A stretch of DNA of 64,000 bases. Origin: Candidatus Terasakiella magnetica. Lineage in GTDB: Bacteria > Pseudomonadota > Alphaproteobacteria > Rhodospirillales > Terasakiellaceae. The position numbers and the translations under genes are program-made. Position 1 is the first letter of the stretch; each line of letters begins with the position of its first letter. The stretch is from the NCBI RefSeq assembly GCF_900093605.1, contig NZ_FLYE01000048.1:1-64000 (forward strand), written 5' to 3'. Positions 19,165 to 27,484 of the stretch are shown here, piece by piece. The notes under the pieces are model-generated. The model did not search any database. It was not told where the DNA came from and worked only from the letters and a program-made list of their open reading frames with translations.

Positions 19165-21357
19165 ATGAGCAATATTCCTAACTTTGCAAATGTTGCGCTA
19201 GACACAGCTGGCCTCAACGAAAAAGACGTTGCCGACTGGAAAAGCCGTATTGAAGGTCAAACAGGTAATAAACTTGAAGACCTGAACTGGAAAACACCAG
19301 AAGGCATCAACGTTAAGCCGCTTTATAGCGCTGAAGATATCTCTTCACTGGACCATATGGACTCTGTGCCGGGTTTTGCCCCGTTTAAACGTGGTCCTTA
19401 TAACTCCATGTATACAACACGCCCTTGGACAATCCGCCAATATGCGGGTTTTTCAACGGCTGAAGAATCCAACGCTTTTTATCGTCGCAACTTGGCAGCG
19501 GGTCAAAAAGGCCTGTCTGTGGCGTTCGATTTGGCAACACACCGTGGTTATGATTCAGATCACCCGCGTGTAACAGGTGATGTGGGCATGGCTGGTGTTG
19601 CCATTGACAGCATCTATGATACACGCACATTGTTTGATGGCATTCCGCTTGATCAAATGTCTGTTTCCATGACCATGAACGGTGCGGTACTTCCAGTACT
19701 AGCTCTTTACGTTCTAGCCGCGGAAGAACAGGGTGTGAGCCCGGATAAACTGTCTGGTACCATCCAAAATGATATTCTTAAAGAATTCATGGTGCGTAAC
19801 ACTTATATTTACCCACCAACCCCTTCTATGAAGATCATTTCCGATATCTTTGGCTTCACATCACGTGAAATGCCGAAATATAACTCCATCTCCATTTCCG
19901 GCTATCACATGCAAGAAGCTGGCGCGACGGCTGATCTGGAACTGGCCTACACATTGGCTGATGGTGTGGAATATATCCGCTCTGGTATTGAAGCAGGTCT
20001 GGATGTGGATGCATTTGCACCGCGCTTGTCCTTCTTCTGGGCGATCGGCACAAACTTCTTTATGGAAGTTGCCAAAATGCGCGCAGCCCGTATGTTGTGG
20101 TCGCGTCTAGTCAACCAGTTTGATCCGAAAAACACCAAGTCTTTGGCATTGCGTACACACAGCCAGACATCTGGTTGGTCCTTAACGGCCCAAGACGTGT
20201 TTAACAACGTGACACGGACCTGTATTGAAGCCATGGCCTCAAGCCAAGGTCACACACAATCGCTGCATACCAACGCATTGGATGAAGCTTTAGCCCTGCC
20301 AACTGATTTCTCAGCCCGCATTGCACGTAACACGCAAATCTTCTTGCAACAAGAATCCGGCACTTGTGATGTGATCGATCCTTGGGGTGGGTCTTACTAT
20401 GTTGAGAAACTGACCCAAGACCTCGCTGAAAAAGCATGGGCGCATATTCAGGAAGTTGAAGAACAAGGCGGCATGGCAAAAGCCATTGAAGCTGGCATTC
20501 CAAAAATGCGCATTGAAGAAGCAGCAGCACGTACACAAGCGCGCATTGATAGCGGTCGCCAAACTTTGGTGGGTGTGAATAAATACCAGCTTGAAAATGA
20601 AGAAGCGATTGACGTTCTTAAAGTGGAAAACACAGAAGTGCGCAAATCACAGATTGATAAGCTTAACCGTCTGCGCGCTGAGCGTAATGAAGACGAGACA
20701 CAAGCCTGTCTGGCAGCACTGACAACATGTGCCAAAGAAGAAAATGGCAACTTGCTTGATCTGGCAATTAAAGCCGGTCGTGCCAAGGCCACTGTTGGTG
20801 AAATTTCTGACTCACTTGAAAAAGTATATGGTCGCCATCAGGCAACCATCCGTGCGATTTCTGGTGTTTATAAAAACGAGGTTGGTGAAATGAACGAGAA
20901 AGTCGAAGATGTCACAAAACTCGTTAAGAAATTTGAAGCCTCAGAAGGTCGTCGTCCACGTATCTTGATTGCGAAAATGGGCCAAGATGGTCACGACCGT
21001 GGTCAAAAAGTCATCGCAACAGCCTTTGCTGATTTGGGTTTTGATGTGGATATCGGTCCTCTCTTCCAAACACCGGAAGAAACAGCGCGCCAAGCCGTTG
21101 AAAACGATGTTGATATCGTTGGTGCCTCTTCACTGGCAGCGGGTCACCTTACCTTGGTGCCTCAGCTTAAAGGGGAGCTTGCAAAGCTTGAGCGCGAAGA
21201 CATCTTGATCGTATGTGGCGGTGTTATTCCTCCACAAGATTTCGATGCTTTGTATGAAGGCGGCGCAGAAGCCATCTTCCCACCGGGAACTGTTATTTCT
21301 GAGGCGGCCATCGATTTGATGAAAAAGCTGAATGAAGTTGTCGGTATCGAAGACTAA
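19165..21357 (+). CDS. mutB: Methylmalonyl-CoA mutase large (alpha) subunit
   Basis: The catalytic subunit, 730 residues. The barrel binds the CoA ester ([11 protein letters not shown] with the catalytic Tyr region, then [12 protein letters not shown]). The C-terminal B12 domain has the base-off motif DGHDRG with His610 as lower cobalt ligand, then SSL and CGGVIPPQD. It requires adenosylcobalamin, whose synthesis genes lie at 49743-55146. It is followed by a long palindrome with a T-run, then meaB. No methylmalonyl-CoA epimerase or propionyl-CoA carboxylase is in the window. Confidence 0.97.
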   Translation: MSNIPNFANVALDTAGLNEKDVADWKSRIEGQTGNKLEDLNWKTPEGINVKPLYSAEDISSLDHMDSVPGFAPFKRGPYNSMYTTRPWTIRQYAGFSTAEESNAFYRRNLAAGQKGLSVAFDLATHRGYDSDHPRVTGDVGMAGVAIDSIYDTRTLFDGIPLDQMSVSMTMNGAVLPVLALYVLAAEEQGVSPDKLSGTIQNDILKEFMVRNTYIYPPTPSMKIISDIFGFTSREMPKYNSISISGYHMQEAGATADLELAYTLADGVEYIRSGIEAGLDVDAFAPRLSFFWAIGTNFFMEVAKMRAARMLWSRLVNQFDPKNTKSLALRTHSQTSGWSLTAQDVFNNVTRTCIEAMASSQGHTQSLHTNALDEALALPTDFSARIARNTQIFLQQESGTCDVIDPWGGSYYVEKLTQDLAEKAWAHIQEVEEQGGMAKAIEAGIPKMRIEEAAARTQARIDSGRQTLVGVNKYQLENEEAIDVLKVENTEVRKSQIDKLNRLRAERNEDETQACLAALTTCAKEENGNLLDLAIKAGRAKATVGEISDSLEKVYGRHQATIRAISGVYKNEVGEMNEKVEDVTKLVKKFEASEGRRPRILIAKMGQDGHDRGQKVIATAFADLGFDVDIGPLFQTPEETARQAVENDVDIVGASSLAAGHLTLVPQLKGELAKLEREDILIVCGGVIPPQDFDALYEGGAEAIFPPGTVISEAAIDLMKKLNEVVGIED

Positions 21358-21370
21358 ATAAACAAAACCA

Positions 21371-21463
21371 CGTCATCCCGGACTTGATCCGGGATCCATC
21401 TCAAATAGAATTCACCATGGATCCCGGATCGGCGCTTGCGCTTATCCGGGATGACGTTTTTTT
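21371..21463. terminator. Compound palindrome of two inverted dispersed repeats, ending in a T-run
   Basis: One unit, CGTCATCCCGGACTTGATCC and onward (21371-21399), faces an inverted copy (21417-21456). The outer 12 bases, CGTCATCCCGGA and TCCGGGATGACG, are perfectly complementary, and seven T follow. It is related in design to the units at 6323 and 16943 but GC-richer in the core. It probably ends mutAB transcripts or holds back meaB expression; two smaller hairpins can also form. Confidence 0.75.
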
Positions 21464-21488
21464 AGGTTATTAAAAAAGAGAATTAGAA

Positions 21489-22529
21489 ATGAACGACATT
21501 GTAAATCACTCCGTCAAAAAAGGACCTGTTCGTCGCCGCAAACAATTGAGCGTGGATGAATATGTTGAAGGTGTTTTGGCTGGTGATCGCACAATGATCG
21601 GACGCACCATTTCCTTGGTGGAAAGTACCTCGCCTAAATATCGCAAAATGGCACAAGAAGTTTTGCTAAAGCTTCTGCCCCATAGCGGCAAGGCCCATCG
21701 TGTGGGCATTACGGGCGTGCCGGGTGTGGGTAAATCTACAACTATTGAGGCTTTGGGCTGTAACCTGTGTGATGCAGGCCTGCGCGTGGCTGTTTTGGCG
21801 GTAGACCCGACAAGTTCGGTTTCTGGTGGGTCTATTTTGGGTGATAAAACCCGCATGAATAACCTTGCCATTCAAGAAAATGCCTTTATCCGCCCAAGTC
21901 CCAGTTCATGCACCCTTGGCGGGGTGACCAAAATGACGCGTGAAACCATGATTGTATGTGAAGCCGCAGGCTATGACGTGGTTTTAGTGGAAACCGTTGG
22001 CGTAGGCCAAAGTGAAACCGTGGTTGCCGATATGGTGGACTTCTTCCTTGTGCTCATGCTGCCCGGTGCCGGGGATGAGTTGCAAGGCATTAAAAAAGGT
22101 GTGCTTGAACTTGCCGATATGATTGCGGTGAACAAGTCTGATGCCCCCAATGAAAAACGCGCTAAAATGGCCGCGCGTGAATATAAAAATGCCCTTCACA
22201 TCATGAAGCCGCAAAGCCCGAACTGGAGCCCGCCCGTTGTCTGCATCTCCGGTCTTTCCAACATGAATTTGGATGAGATGTGGGAAAAAGTGGCTGAACA
22301 CCGTGAAAAGCTATCAACAACAGGTGAGCTTAAAGAAAAGCGCACAGAACAGCAGTTTCGCTGGATGTGGGCCATGGTTGAAGACCGCCTGATGGAAGCC
22401 TTAAAAACCCATCCTGAAGTGATGGGCCAGCTAGATGGCATTCATGACGCCATTACAGAAGATAAACTAACCGCCACCGTTGGCGCCCAGCGCATTCTGG
22501 ATGCTTTTGGCTTAACTGATACGCTCTAG
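21489..22529 (+). CDS. meaB: G-protein chaperone of methylmalonyl-CoA mutase, MeaB/ArgK family
   Basis: 346 residues. Walker A GVPGVGKS (76-83), AVDPTSS with SGGSILGDKTRM, the switch region VETVGVGQSE and NKSD give a complete GTPase of the SIMIBI class. MeaB loads and protects adenosylcobalamin in MutAB using GTP. Its place 130 bases after mutB confirms this role over the older arginine-transport kinase label. A partial dispersed repeat lies downstream. Confidence 0.96.
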   Translation: MNDIVNHSVKKGPVRRRKQLSVDEYVEGVLAGDRTMIGRTISLVESTSPKYRKMAQEVLLKLLPHSGKAHRVGITGVPGVGKSTTIEALGCNLCDAGLRVAVLAVDPTSSVSGGSILGDKTRMNNLAIQENAFIRPSPSSCTLGGVTKMTRETMIVCEAAGYDVVLVETVGVGQSETVVADMVDFFLVLMLPGAGDELQGIKKGVLELADMIAVNKSDAPNEKRAKMAAREYKNALHIMKPQSPNWSPPVVCISGLSNMNLDEMWEKVAEHREKLSTTGELKEKRTEQQFRWMWAMVEDRLMEALKTHPEVMGQLDGIHDAITEDKLTATVGAQRILDAFGLTDTL

Positions 22530-22543
22530 AGCATACCTAGTTA

Positions 22544-22563
22544 CTGGCCTGCGCCAGCATGAC
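22544..22563. repeat. Partial dispersed palindromic repeat
   Basis: CTGGCCTGCGCCAGCATGAC matches the right-hand part of the unit at 9359-9385. It lies between the convergent meaB and glycosyltransferase genes and can still form a short hairpin (CTGGC/GCCAG). Confidence 0.65.
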
Positions 22564-22570
22564 AGGGCCT

Positions 22571-23761
22571 TCAAATCTTATCAAAAATCGCGACACAATC
22601 TTTAGCAAACCCTTGCCATGTGCGCTCACGCCCAACGAAGCTCGCTGCGCGGCGCGCCATCTTTTGGGTTTCCTCACGGTTTTGATAGGCATATTCCAAC
22701 GCCTCAACCATCTCCTCGATATCGCTTTCCATCCAGCCCATGCGTTTGCCGCCTTGCTCATCCAGCGCCGTTTGTTTTTTCAACGCGATACACACATCCT
22801 TATCTTCAGGCATCATATCAAGATGGCCCGTGTTGGCTGATAAGATTGTCGGCACACGGCAAAACATGGTTTCATTACACACAAGGTTTGTCCCGCCTTC
22901 ACAACGATTGGGGAAGAGCGCCACATCCACATCGGCAAAAAGCTGGCTCAGACTTGCGCGTTTCATCACACCTAAATCAACGAAAGCCTCGCTGGGGATG
23001 CCGTTTGCCACGGCCCATTGGGTCATATAATCTGGCCCAAGATCAGGATTGAGATCAACCTCAAGCGTGCAACTTTCATTTACCCCGCGCGCAACCTCAG
23101 GCCAAAAGTTCACCCAGTTTGTCAGCAGCAAACTATCAGGGTGGCGTTCATGGAAAATCTTGAAAGCCTTAACCACCAAGTCTTGGCCTTTGCGATATTC
23201 CAGCTTGCCGCCACTAAACACCACAAACTTATCCCCAAATCGCCCGCTGGCTTTTTTAGGGACCAGCTCATAAGGGTCAATACCCTGAAAGCTCAAGTAC
23301 ACATGGTCCAGCCCTGCATTTTTTAGAAGCTCATAATTATAGGTCGAACCTGTAACAATCCCGTCAAAGCGATTAGCGCGCGCCATATTGGCTTCATCCA
23401 TGAGCTGTTCTTCAAAAAAAGTCATGCAGATGTTGCGCTTGCCCCATGTGCGCCGACCTTCTTCTGTTTCCATAAAATCATTGCCCGTGCCATGTAACAC
23501 ATCCATTTGATCGGACATGACTTTTTGATTTGGCGCGCTGGCAAAAGCATCTTGAAACATCTGCACACTACTGTTCAGTGGCATTATTTTTTCCGCATAT
23601 TCAGGACGCGAGATATCAACAGCAGGGGTTACCAGCAACGGATTGCGCCCTAATTTCATCAGATGCAAAGAAAGATGAACACCGATTAGGCCCCAGCCAT
23701 GCTTATCGCTCACGCCCCACGTAATCACATATGGATTCACTTGTGCTTTCTCCACCCTCAT
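22571..23761 (-). CDS. Glycosyltransferase, GT4-like (GT-B fold)
   Basis: 396 residues. The C-terminal half has VFSGGKLEYRKGQDLVVKAF, and then ALFPNRCEGGTNLVCNE, the E-x7-E nucleotide-sugar site of family 4 enzymes. The N-terminal part, with GWGLIGVHLSLHL, replaces the usual Gly-rich acceptor loop. It is a single gene without polysaccharide genes around it, so donor and acceptor are unknown. It is likely cytosolic or loosely membrane-bound; no transmembrane segment is seen. Confidence 0.8.
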   Translation of the reverse strand: MRVEKAQVNPYVITWGVSDKHGWGLIGVHLSLHLMKLGRNPLLVTPAVDISRPEYAEKIMPLNSSVQMFQDAFASAPNQKVMSDQMDVLHGTGNDFMETEEGRRTWGKRNICMTFFEEQLMDEANMARANRFDGIVTGSTYNYELLKNAGLDHVYLSFQGIDPYELVPKKASGRFGDKFVVFSGGKLEYRKGQDLVVKAFKIFHERHPDSLLLTNWVNFWPEVARGVNESCTLEVDLNPDLGPDYMTQWAVANGIPSEAFVDLGVMKRASLSQLFADVDVALFPNRCEGGTNLVCNETMFCRVPTILSANTGHLDMMPEDKDVCIALKKQTALDEQGGKRMGWMESDIEEMVEALEYAYQNREETQKMARRAASFVGRERTWQGFAKDCVAIFDKI

Positions 23762-23833
23762 TGCTTATAAGGCTAGCATAAATATTCACACAGATATTGC
23801 AAAACCTTCTTTAAAAATCAAAAGCCTATCCCC

Positions 23834-25120
23834 TTACCCACCACTCAGTAAAATCTTCTTGGCTTTTCGCAAGCCTGACCAAATCAAAAAGGCTACAACA
23901 GGTACGGCGACCCCAACGGCAATATCAGGGTTAATAGGAAGGCCCGCAGCCTTTGCCGCTTTAAAGCCATAACCCAACAAACCGATTAGATAATAGCTAA
24001 TGGCGACAACAGAAAGGCCTTCCACGGTTTCTTGCAAACGCAGCTGAAGGCCCGCGCGTTTATTCATGGTTTCAAGCACTTCTTGGTTTTGCTTTTCCAG
24101 CTCCACCTCAACACGCGCGCGCAACAAACCTGCCACGCGGGTGACCCGACGCGACAAAAAATCCTGACGGGTTGCGGTATATTCACATGTCTTCATGGCA
24201 GGTGCCATGCGTCTCTCAATGGTTTCAGATAAAGTCGGCAGGCCCTTCATGCGATCTTCACGCAGCTCGTTTAAGCGTTGTTGCACAATGGCGTAATAAG
24301 CCCGCGTTGCGCCAAAACGATAACTGTTATGAGCAGAAATACTTTCAATTTCTGCCGCCAGTGTGGAAAGGTCTTCAAGCAATTCCCCATCTTTAAACTC
24401 ATCGCTTTTATCAGACATCTTACCGGCGATTTCTGCCAGACTGTCATCAATGCGGCGAATGTCTGGACTCGCCTCGCGCGCAAACGGCAGGCCAAGCAAG
24501 GCCATAAAGCGATATGTTTCTATCTCTAACACCCGCTGGATTGTTCGCCCGGCTTGGCGCGCGGTCATAGACACATCACGCATGAGAATCCGCCCAAAAC
24601 GGTCTTCTTGGATACGCAAATCCGTACACATTTCAGCTGCCCCACCCCCAATGGAACAACCAATATAGGTTTGTCCGCCAAATAAACGGGAAATCTCTGA
24701 AGGCTTGCGCCGTGGTGTATCTTTATGTTCCAGCTCAAGATGGACCGCATTGATCACTTCGCCGGGCATTTCTGCCAACCAGTCTTTGGATACCAACTCG
24801 ATCACAGGGTGCAAAAACGGCTCTTCACAGACTTCAGAGCGAAAAAATGTATATGTTGAAAATTCCGTATGACGTTCCCAACGCAGGCGAAACGGCCCCA
24901 TATCGGCAATGAAATGAGTTGCCCCGTCGGGTGGAGGTGGCACATCGTATTTCTCACATAAAGCCCCAAGATGGTCGCGTTCTTCCACACCACCTGTTTC
25001 GCCTGTCTTAAGCGCAATATGGGACACGCGCTCAGGCATACTCAGTGGAATATAAGGTCGTGCATTGATCTCCTTATCCAAAGTGTCGCGAAGCGGATGT
25101 TCTTGCCCCAAATAATGCAT
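23834..25120 (-). CDS. DUF3422 family membrane-anchored protein
   Basis: 428 residues from the ATG at 25120 (MHYLGQEHPLRD, the family start); the 15 extra codons upstream are rejected. A soluble N-terminal domain with EINARPY and a long alpha-helical middle are followed by two C-terminal membrane segments (LSVVAISYYLIGLLGY and IAVGVAVPVVAFLIW). The family is widespread in alpha- and betaproteobacteria and has no established function; the layout recalls CorA-like or sensor proteins only loosely. Divergent from the rRNA methyltransferase gene across 177 bases. Confidence 0.85.
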   Translation of the reverse strand: MHYLGQEHPLRDTLDKEINARPYIPLSMPERVSHIALKTGETGGVEERDHLGALCEKYDVPPPPDGATHFIADMGPFRLRWERHTEFSTYTFFRSEVCEEPFLHPVIELVSKDWLAEMPGEVINAVHLELEHKDTPRRKPSEISRLFGGQTYIGCSIGGGAAEMCTDLRIQEDRFGRILMRDVSMTARQAGRTIQRVLEIETYRFMALLGLPFAREASPDIRRIDDSLAEIAGKMSDKSDEFKDGELLEDLSTLAAEIESISAHNSYRFGATRAYYAIVQQRLNELREDRMKGLPTLSETIERRMAPAMKTCEYTATRQDFLSRRVTRVAGLLRARVEVELEKQNQEVLETMNKRAGLQLRLQETVEGLSVVAISYYLIGLLGYGFKAAKAAGLPINPDIAVGVAVPVVAFLIWSGLRKAKKILLSGG

Positions 25121-25297
25121 GGTTATTAAGCCTTTAACTAGATAGCGAAAAAGTGGTATTACCATTAAGATATACCGTAAGACAAGATGTAAACAAAAAA
25201 TTCTTTCATTTGCCTGTCTTTCACCGCTTTTGCGTGGCTTTTAGATGGATTCATGATATGAAGCGCCCCATCAGATGACATTGAAGGATTGAAAATC

Positions 25298-26644
25298 ATG
25301 AGCGACAAAGAACAAAAGTCGGCCTATGGCCTCGGGCGTGCGGCACGGCTGAACCTGTCGCTTGAAATGCTCAATGAGATGGCCAATACAGGCCGCCCCA
25401 TGGACGCGGTCCTTTCCAGTTATTTTCGCCATCTCCAAGATGCGCTTGAAAGACGTGATCGCCGCGATCTTGAAAACCGTGTGCGCTCTGTGCTTTTACA
25501 TTATCGTCGTTTGTTATGGTGGCTTAAAAAAATCAAGCTGGAACCCACCATGCGTGCCATGTTATTGGCTGATATGATCCTCAGTGAAAACGCTGATATT
25601 CCCCAGCTTGAAAAACTTTGTAACGGTGCGCGCAATCGCATGGATATGTTGCGCAAAGAAGAAATCGCTGCACTTAAAAGATTGCTGGGTAAAGAGATTA
25701 ACCACCCTGATATGAGCGATGCGGTTCAATCAGAATGTCCTGATTGGGCACAAGCCGGGCTTAAAAAAGCATTTGGTGAGACGTTTACAGAAGAACTGGC
25801 AGCGCTTGCGACAAAATCCACAAGTGATTATCGCGTTAACACCCTTCACACCACCCCTGAAGAAGCCCAGCAAAGTTTAGCTTCACAAGGCTTCAAGACA
25901 GAGCCTTGTCCCATGTCCCCCATCGGCTTGCGCCAAAGTGATGCGGGTGGACCCATTTTATCGGAAACAGACGCTTTTCGTCAGGGCTGGATCGAAGTCC
26001 AAGATGAAGGCTCCCAGCTTGTTGCACTTTTTGCAGGGGCTAAAAAAGGCATGCAGGTTGTGGATTTTTGTGCTGGTGCTGGTGGTAAAACCCTTGCCAT
26101 TGCCGCCCAAATGCAAAACTCCGGTCATCTGGTCGCCTGTGATGTCCATAGCAAACGCTTAAGCCGCGCCAAAGTCCGCCTAAAACGCGCCGGTATTGTC
26201 AATACACAACGGGTCTTGCTGGAAAACACCTATGATAAATGGGTCAAGAAAAGCCGTGGTAAGTTTGACCGCGTGCTGATTGATGCGCCGTGCAGTGGAA
26301 CAGGCACATGGCGACGCAATCCAGATTCCAAATGGTCCAAAGATGAAACAGACCTCAGTGAACTGGTTGCCCTGCAAGCTGACATTATCAAAAGCGCAAA
26401 CCGTCTGGTCAAAAGCGGTGGGCGTATGATTTATGCCACCTGCTCGCTGCTGCCAGAAGAAAATGAAGAGCAGATTGAGAACTTCCTTAAAGAAAATGAC
26501 AAATTTACGCTGGTTAAGGCCAAGACCGTCTGGGAAGAAAATTTCGAGACGCCCTATCCTTGTGCCAATGAAGACTATTTACGCCTAAGTCCGCACACAA
26601 ATGGCTGTGATGGTTTCTTTGCCTGTGTGTTGGAAAAGAAATAG
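25298..26644 (+). CDS. RsmB/NOL1-NOP2-Sun family RNA m5C methyltransferase
   Basis: 448 residues. The Rossmann-fold domain carries the SAM motif VDFCAGAGGKT, DAPCSGTGTWRRNP with Cys332 and YATCSLLPEEN with Cys382, the two Cys needed for cytosine-5 methylation. It most resembles 16S rRNA m5C967 methyltransferase RsmB, but other RNA targets are possible. The ATG at 25298 follows GAAGGA by 9 bases; the frame's earlier TTG (25289) is less likely. The N-terminal region replaces the NusB-like domain in part. Confidence 0.88.
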   Translation: MSDKEQKSAYGLGRAARLNLSLEMLNEMANTGRPMDAVLSSYFRHLQDALERRDRRDLENRVRSVLLHYRRLLWWLKKIKLEPTMRAMLLADMILSENADIPQLEKLCNGARNRMDMLRKEEIAALKRLLGKEINHPDMSDAVQSECPDWAQAGLKKAFGETFTEELAALATKSTSDYRVNTLHTTPEEAQQSLASQGFKTEPCPMSPIGLRQSDAGGPILSETDAFRQGWIEVQDEGSQLVALFAGAKKGMQVVDFCAGAGGKTLAIAAQMQNSGHLVACDVHSKRLSRAKVRLKRAGIVNTQRVLLENTYDKWVKKSRGKFDRVLIDAPCSGTGTWRRNPDSKWSKDETDLSELVALQADIIKSANRLVKSGGRMIYATCSLLPEENEEQIENFLKENDKFTLVKAKTVWEENFETPYPCANEDYLRLSPHTNGCDGFFACVLEKK

Positions 26645-26716
26645 CACTGCGCTCTGACTTGATATTTTCACAAGAGAACTTTAGTCTGTAATTCTCTTAG
26701 GGTAAGGACATTCACC

Positions 26717-27484
26717 ATGGCAGATAAAAAACAAGAACAAACGGACATTCCGTGCCAACAGACGTTTAATTCGGCTGTAGACCTTTTTCTATTGCTTGCT
26801 AAACAACAGGCCCATGAAGGACAAGTCAGTCTGGATGCCCTTGATTTTGTCGCCCAAGCCATTCAAACCGATCCGGCTGTGCGTGAAAAATATTGTGACA
26901 AACAGTTTGAGCGCTGCTCTCAACAGGTGCGTCAGTCCATGCAAAAGACACCGCGCATTAATGTTTATGGCCGCATTGTCTCTCAACCGTTTGAAACATT
27001 GCTTAATCGCGACCCTGTTGTTCTGGCAACACCGCAGCTAACCAATTTCTTTCATGCCATTGAAGCGCTTTTAGGGCGCGCGCAATATGAAACGCTGATG
27101 GAAACCTCCCTGCGCCTGATGGAACGGATTTCTCAGGAAAAAGGCAACAAGTTTACTTATTACGATCTCTATGTTGATAAAGAATGCTGGAATATCCGCT
27201 GGGACAGCTTTATGGCACTGGCGGGCTTTTTCTCAAAATTCAACATCCGCAAAGACTGGTATATACGCGTGATGCAAAGTGATCCGCACACACCAGGTCA
27301 AGGCGTTGGTCAATATCCTTTTTCTGACTTCCAGTTCAAACAACAGATGATGTGTATCTTTAAAGAATTCACCAATCTGTCTGATGATGAACGCAAGGTC
27401 TTTGAAAAACGCTATAGCGAAAAACAACGCAATGACCTTTCCAAGTTTTTGGCAAATGTTGCGGCTATTGATGATGAGGTATGA
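26717..27484 (+). CDS. Conserved-looking hypothetical protein upstream of hrpB
   Basis: 255 residues, soluble, no signal peptide. I do not recognise the family. It is rich in aromatic residues and Gln, with segments such as CWNIRWDSFMALAGFFSKF and WYIRVMQSDPHTPGQG, and looks mostly helical. It overlaps hrpB by 4 bases (ATGA) and so is translationally coupled to an RNA-helicase-like protein; a shared function is suggested only by that. Confidence 0.7.
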   Translation: MADKKQEQTDIPCQQTFNSAVDLFLLLAKQQAHEGQVSLDALDFVAQAIQTDPAVREKYCDKQFERCSQQVRQSMQKTPRINVYGRIVSQPFETLLNRDPVVLATPQLTNFFHAIEALLGRAQYETLMETSLRLMERISQEKGNKFTYYDLYVDKECWNIRWDSFMALAGFFSKFNIRKDWYIRVMQSDPHTPGQGVGQYPFSDFQFKQQMMCIFKEFTNLSDDERKVFEKRYSEKQRNDLSKFLANVAAIDDEV

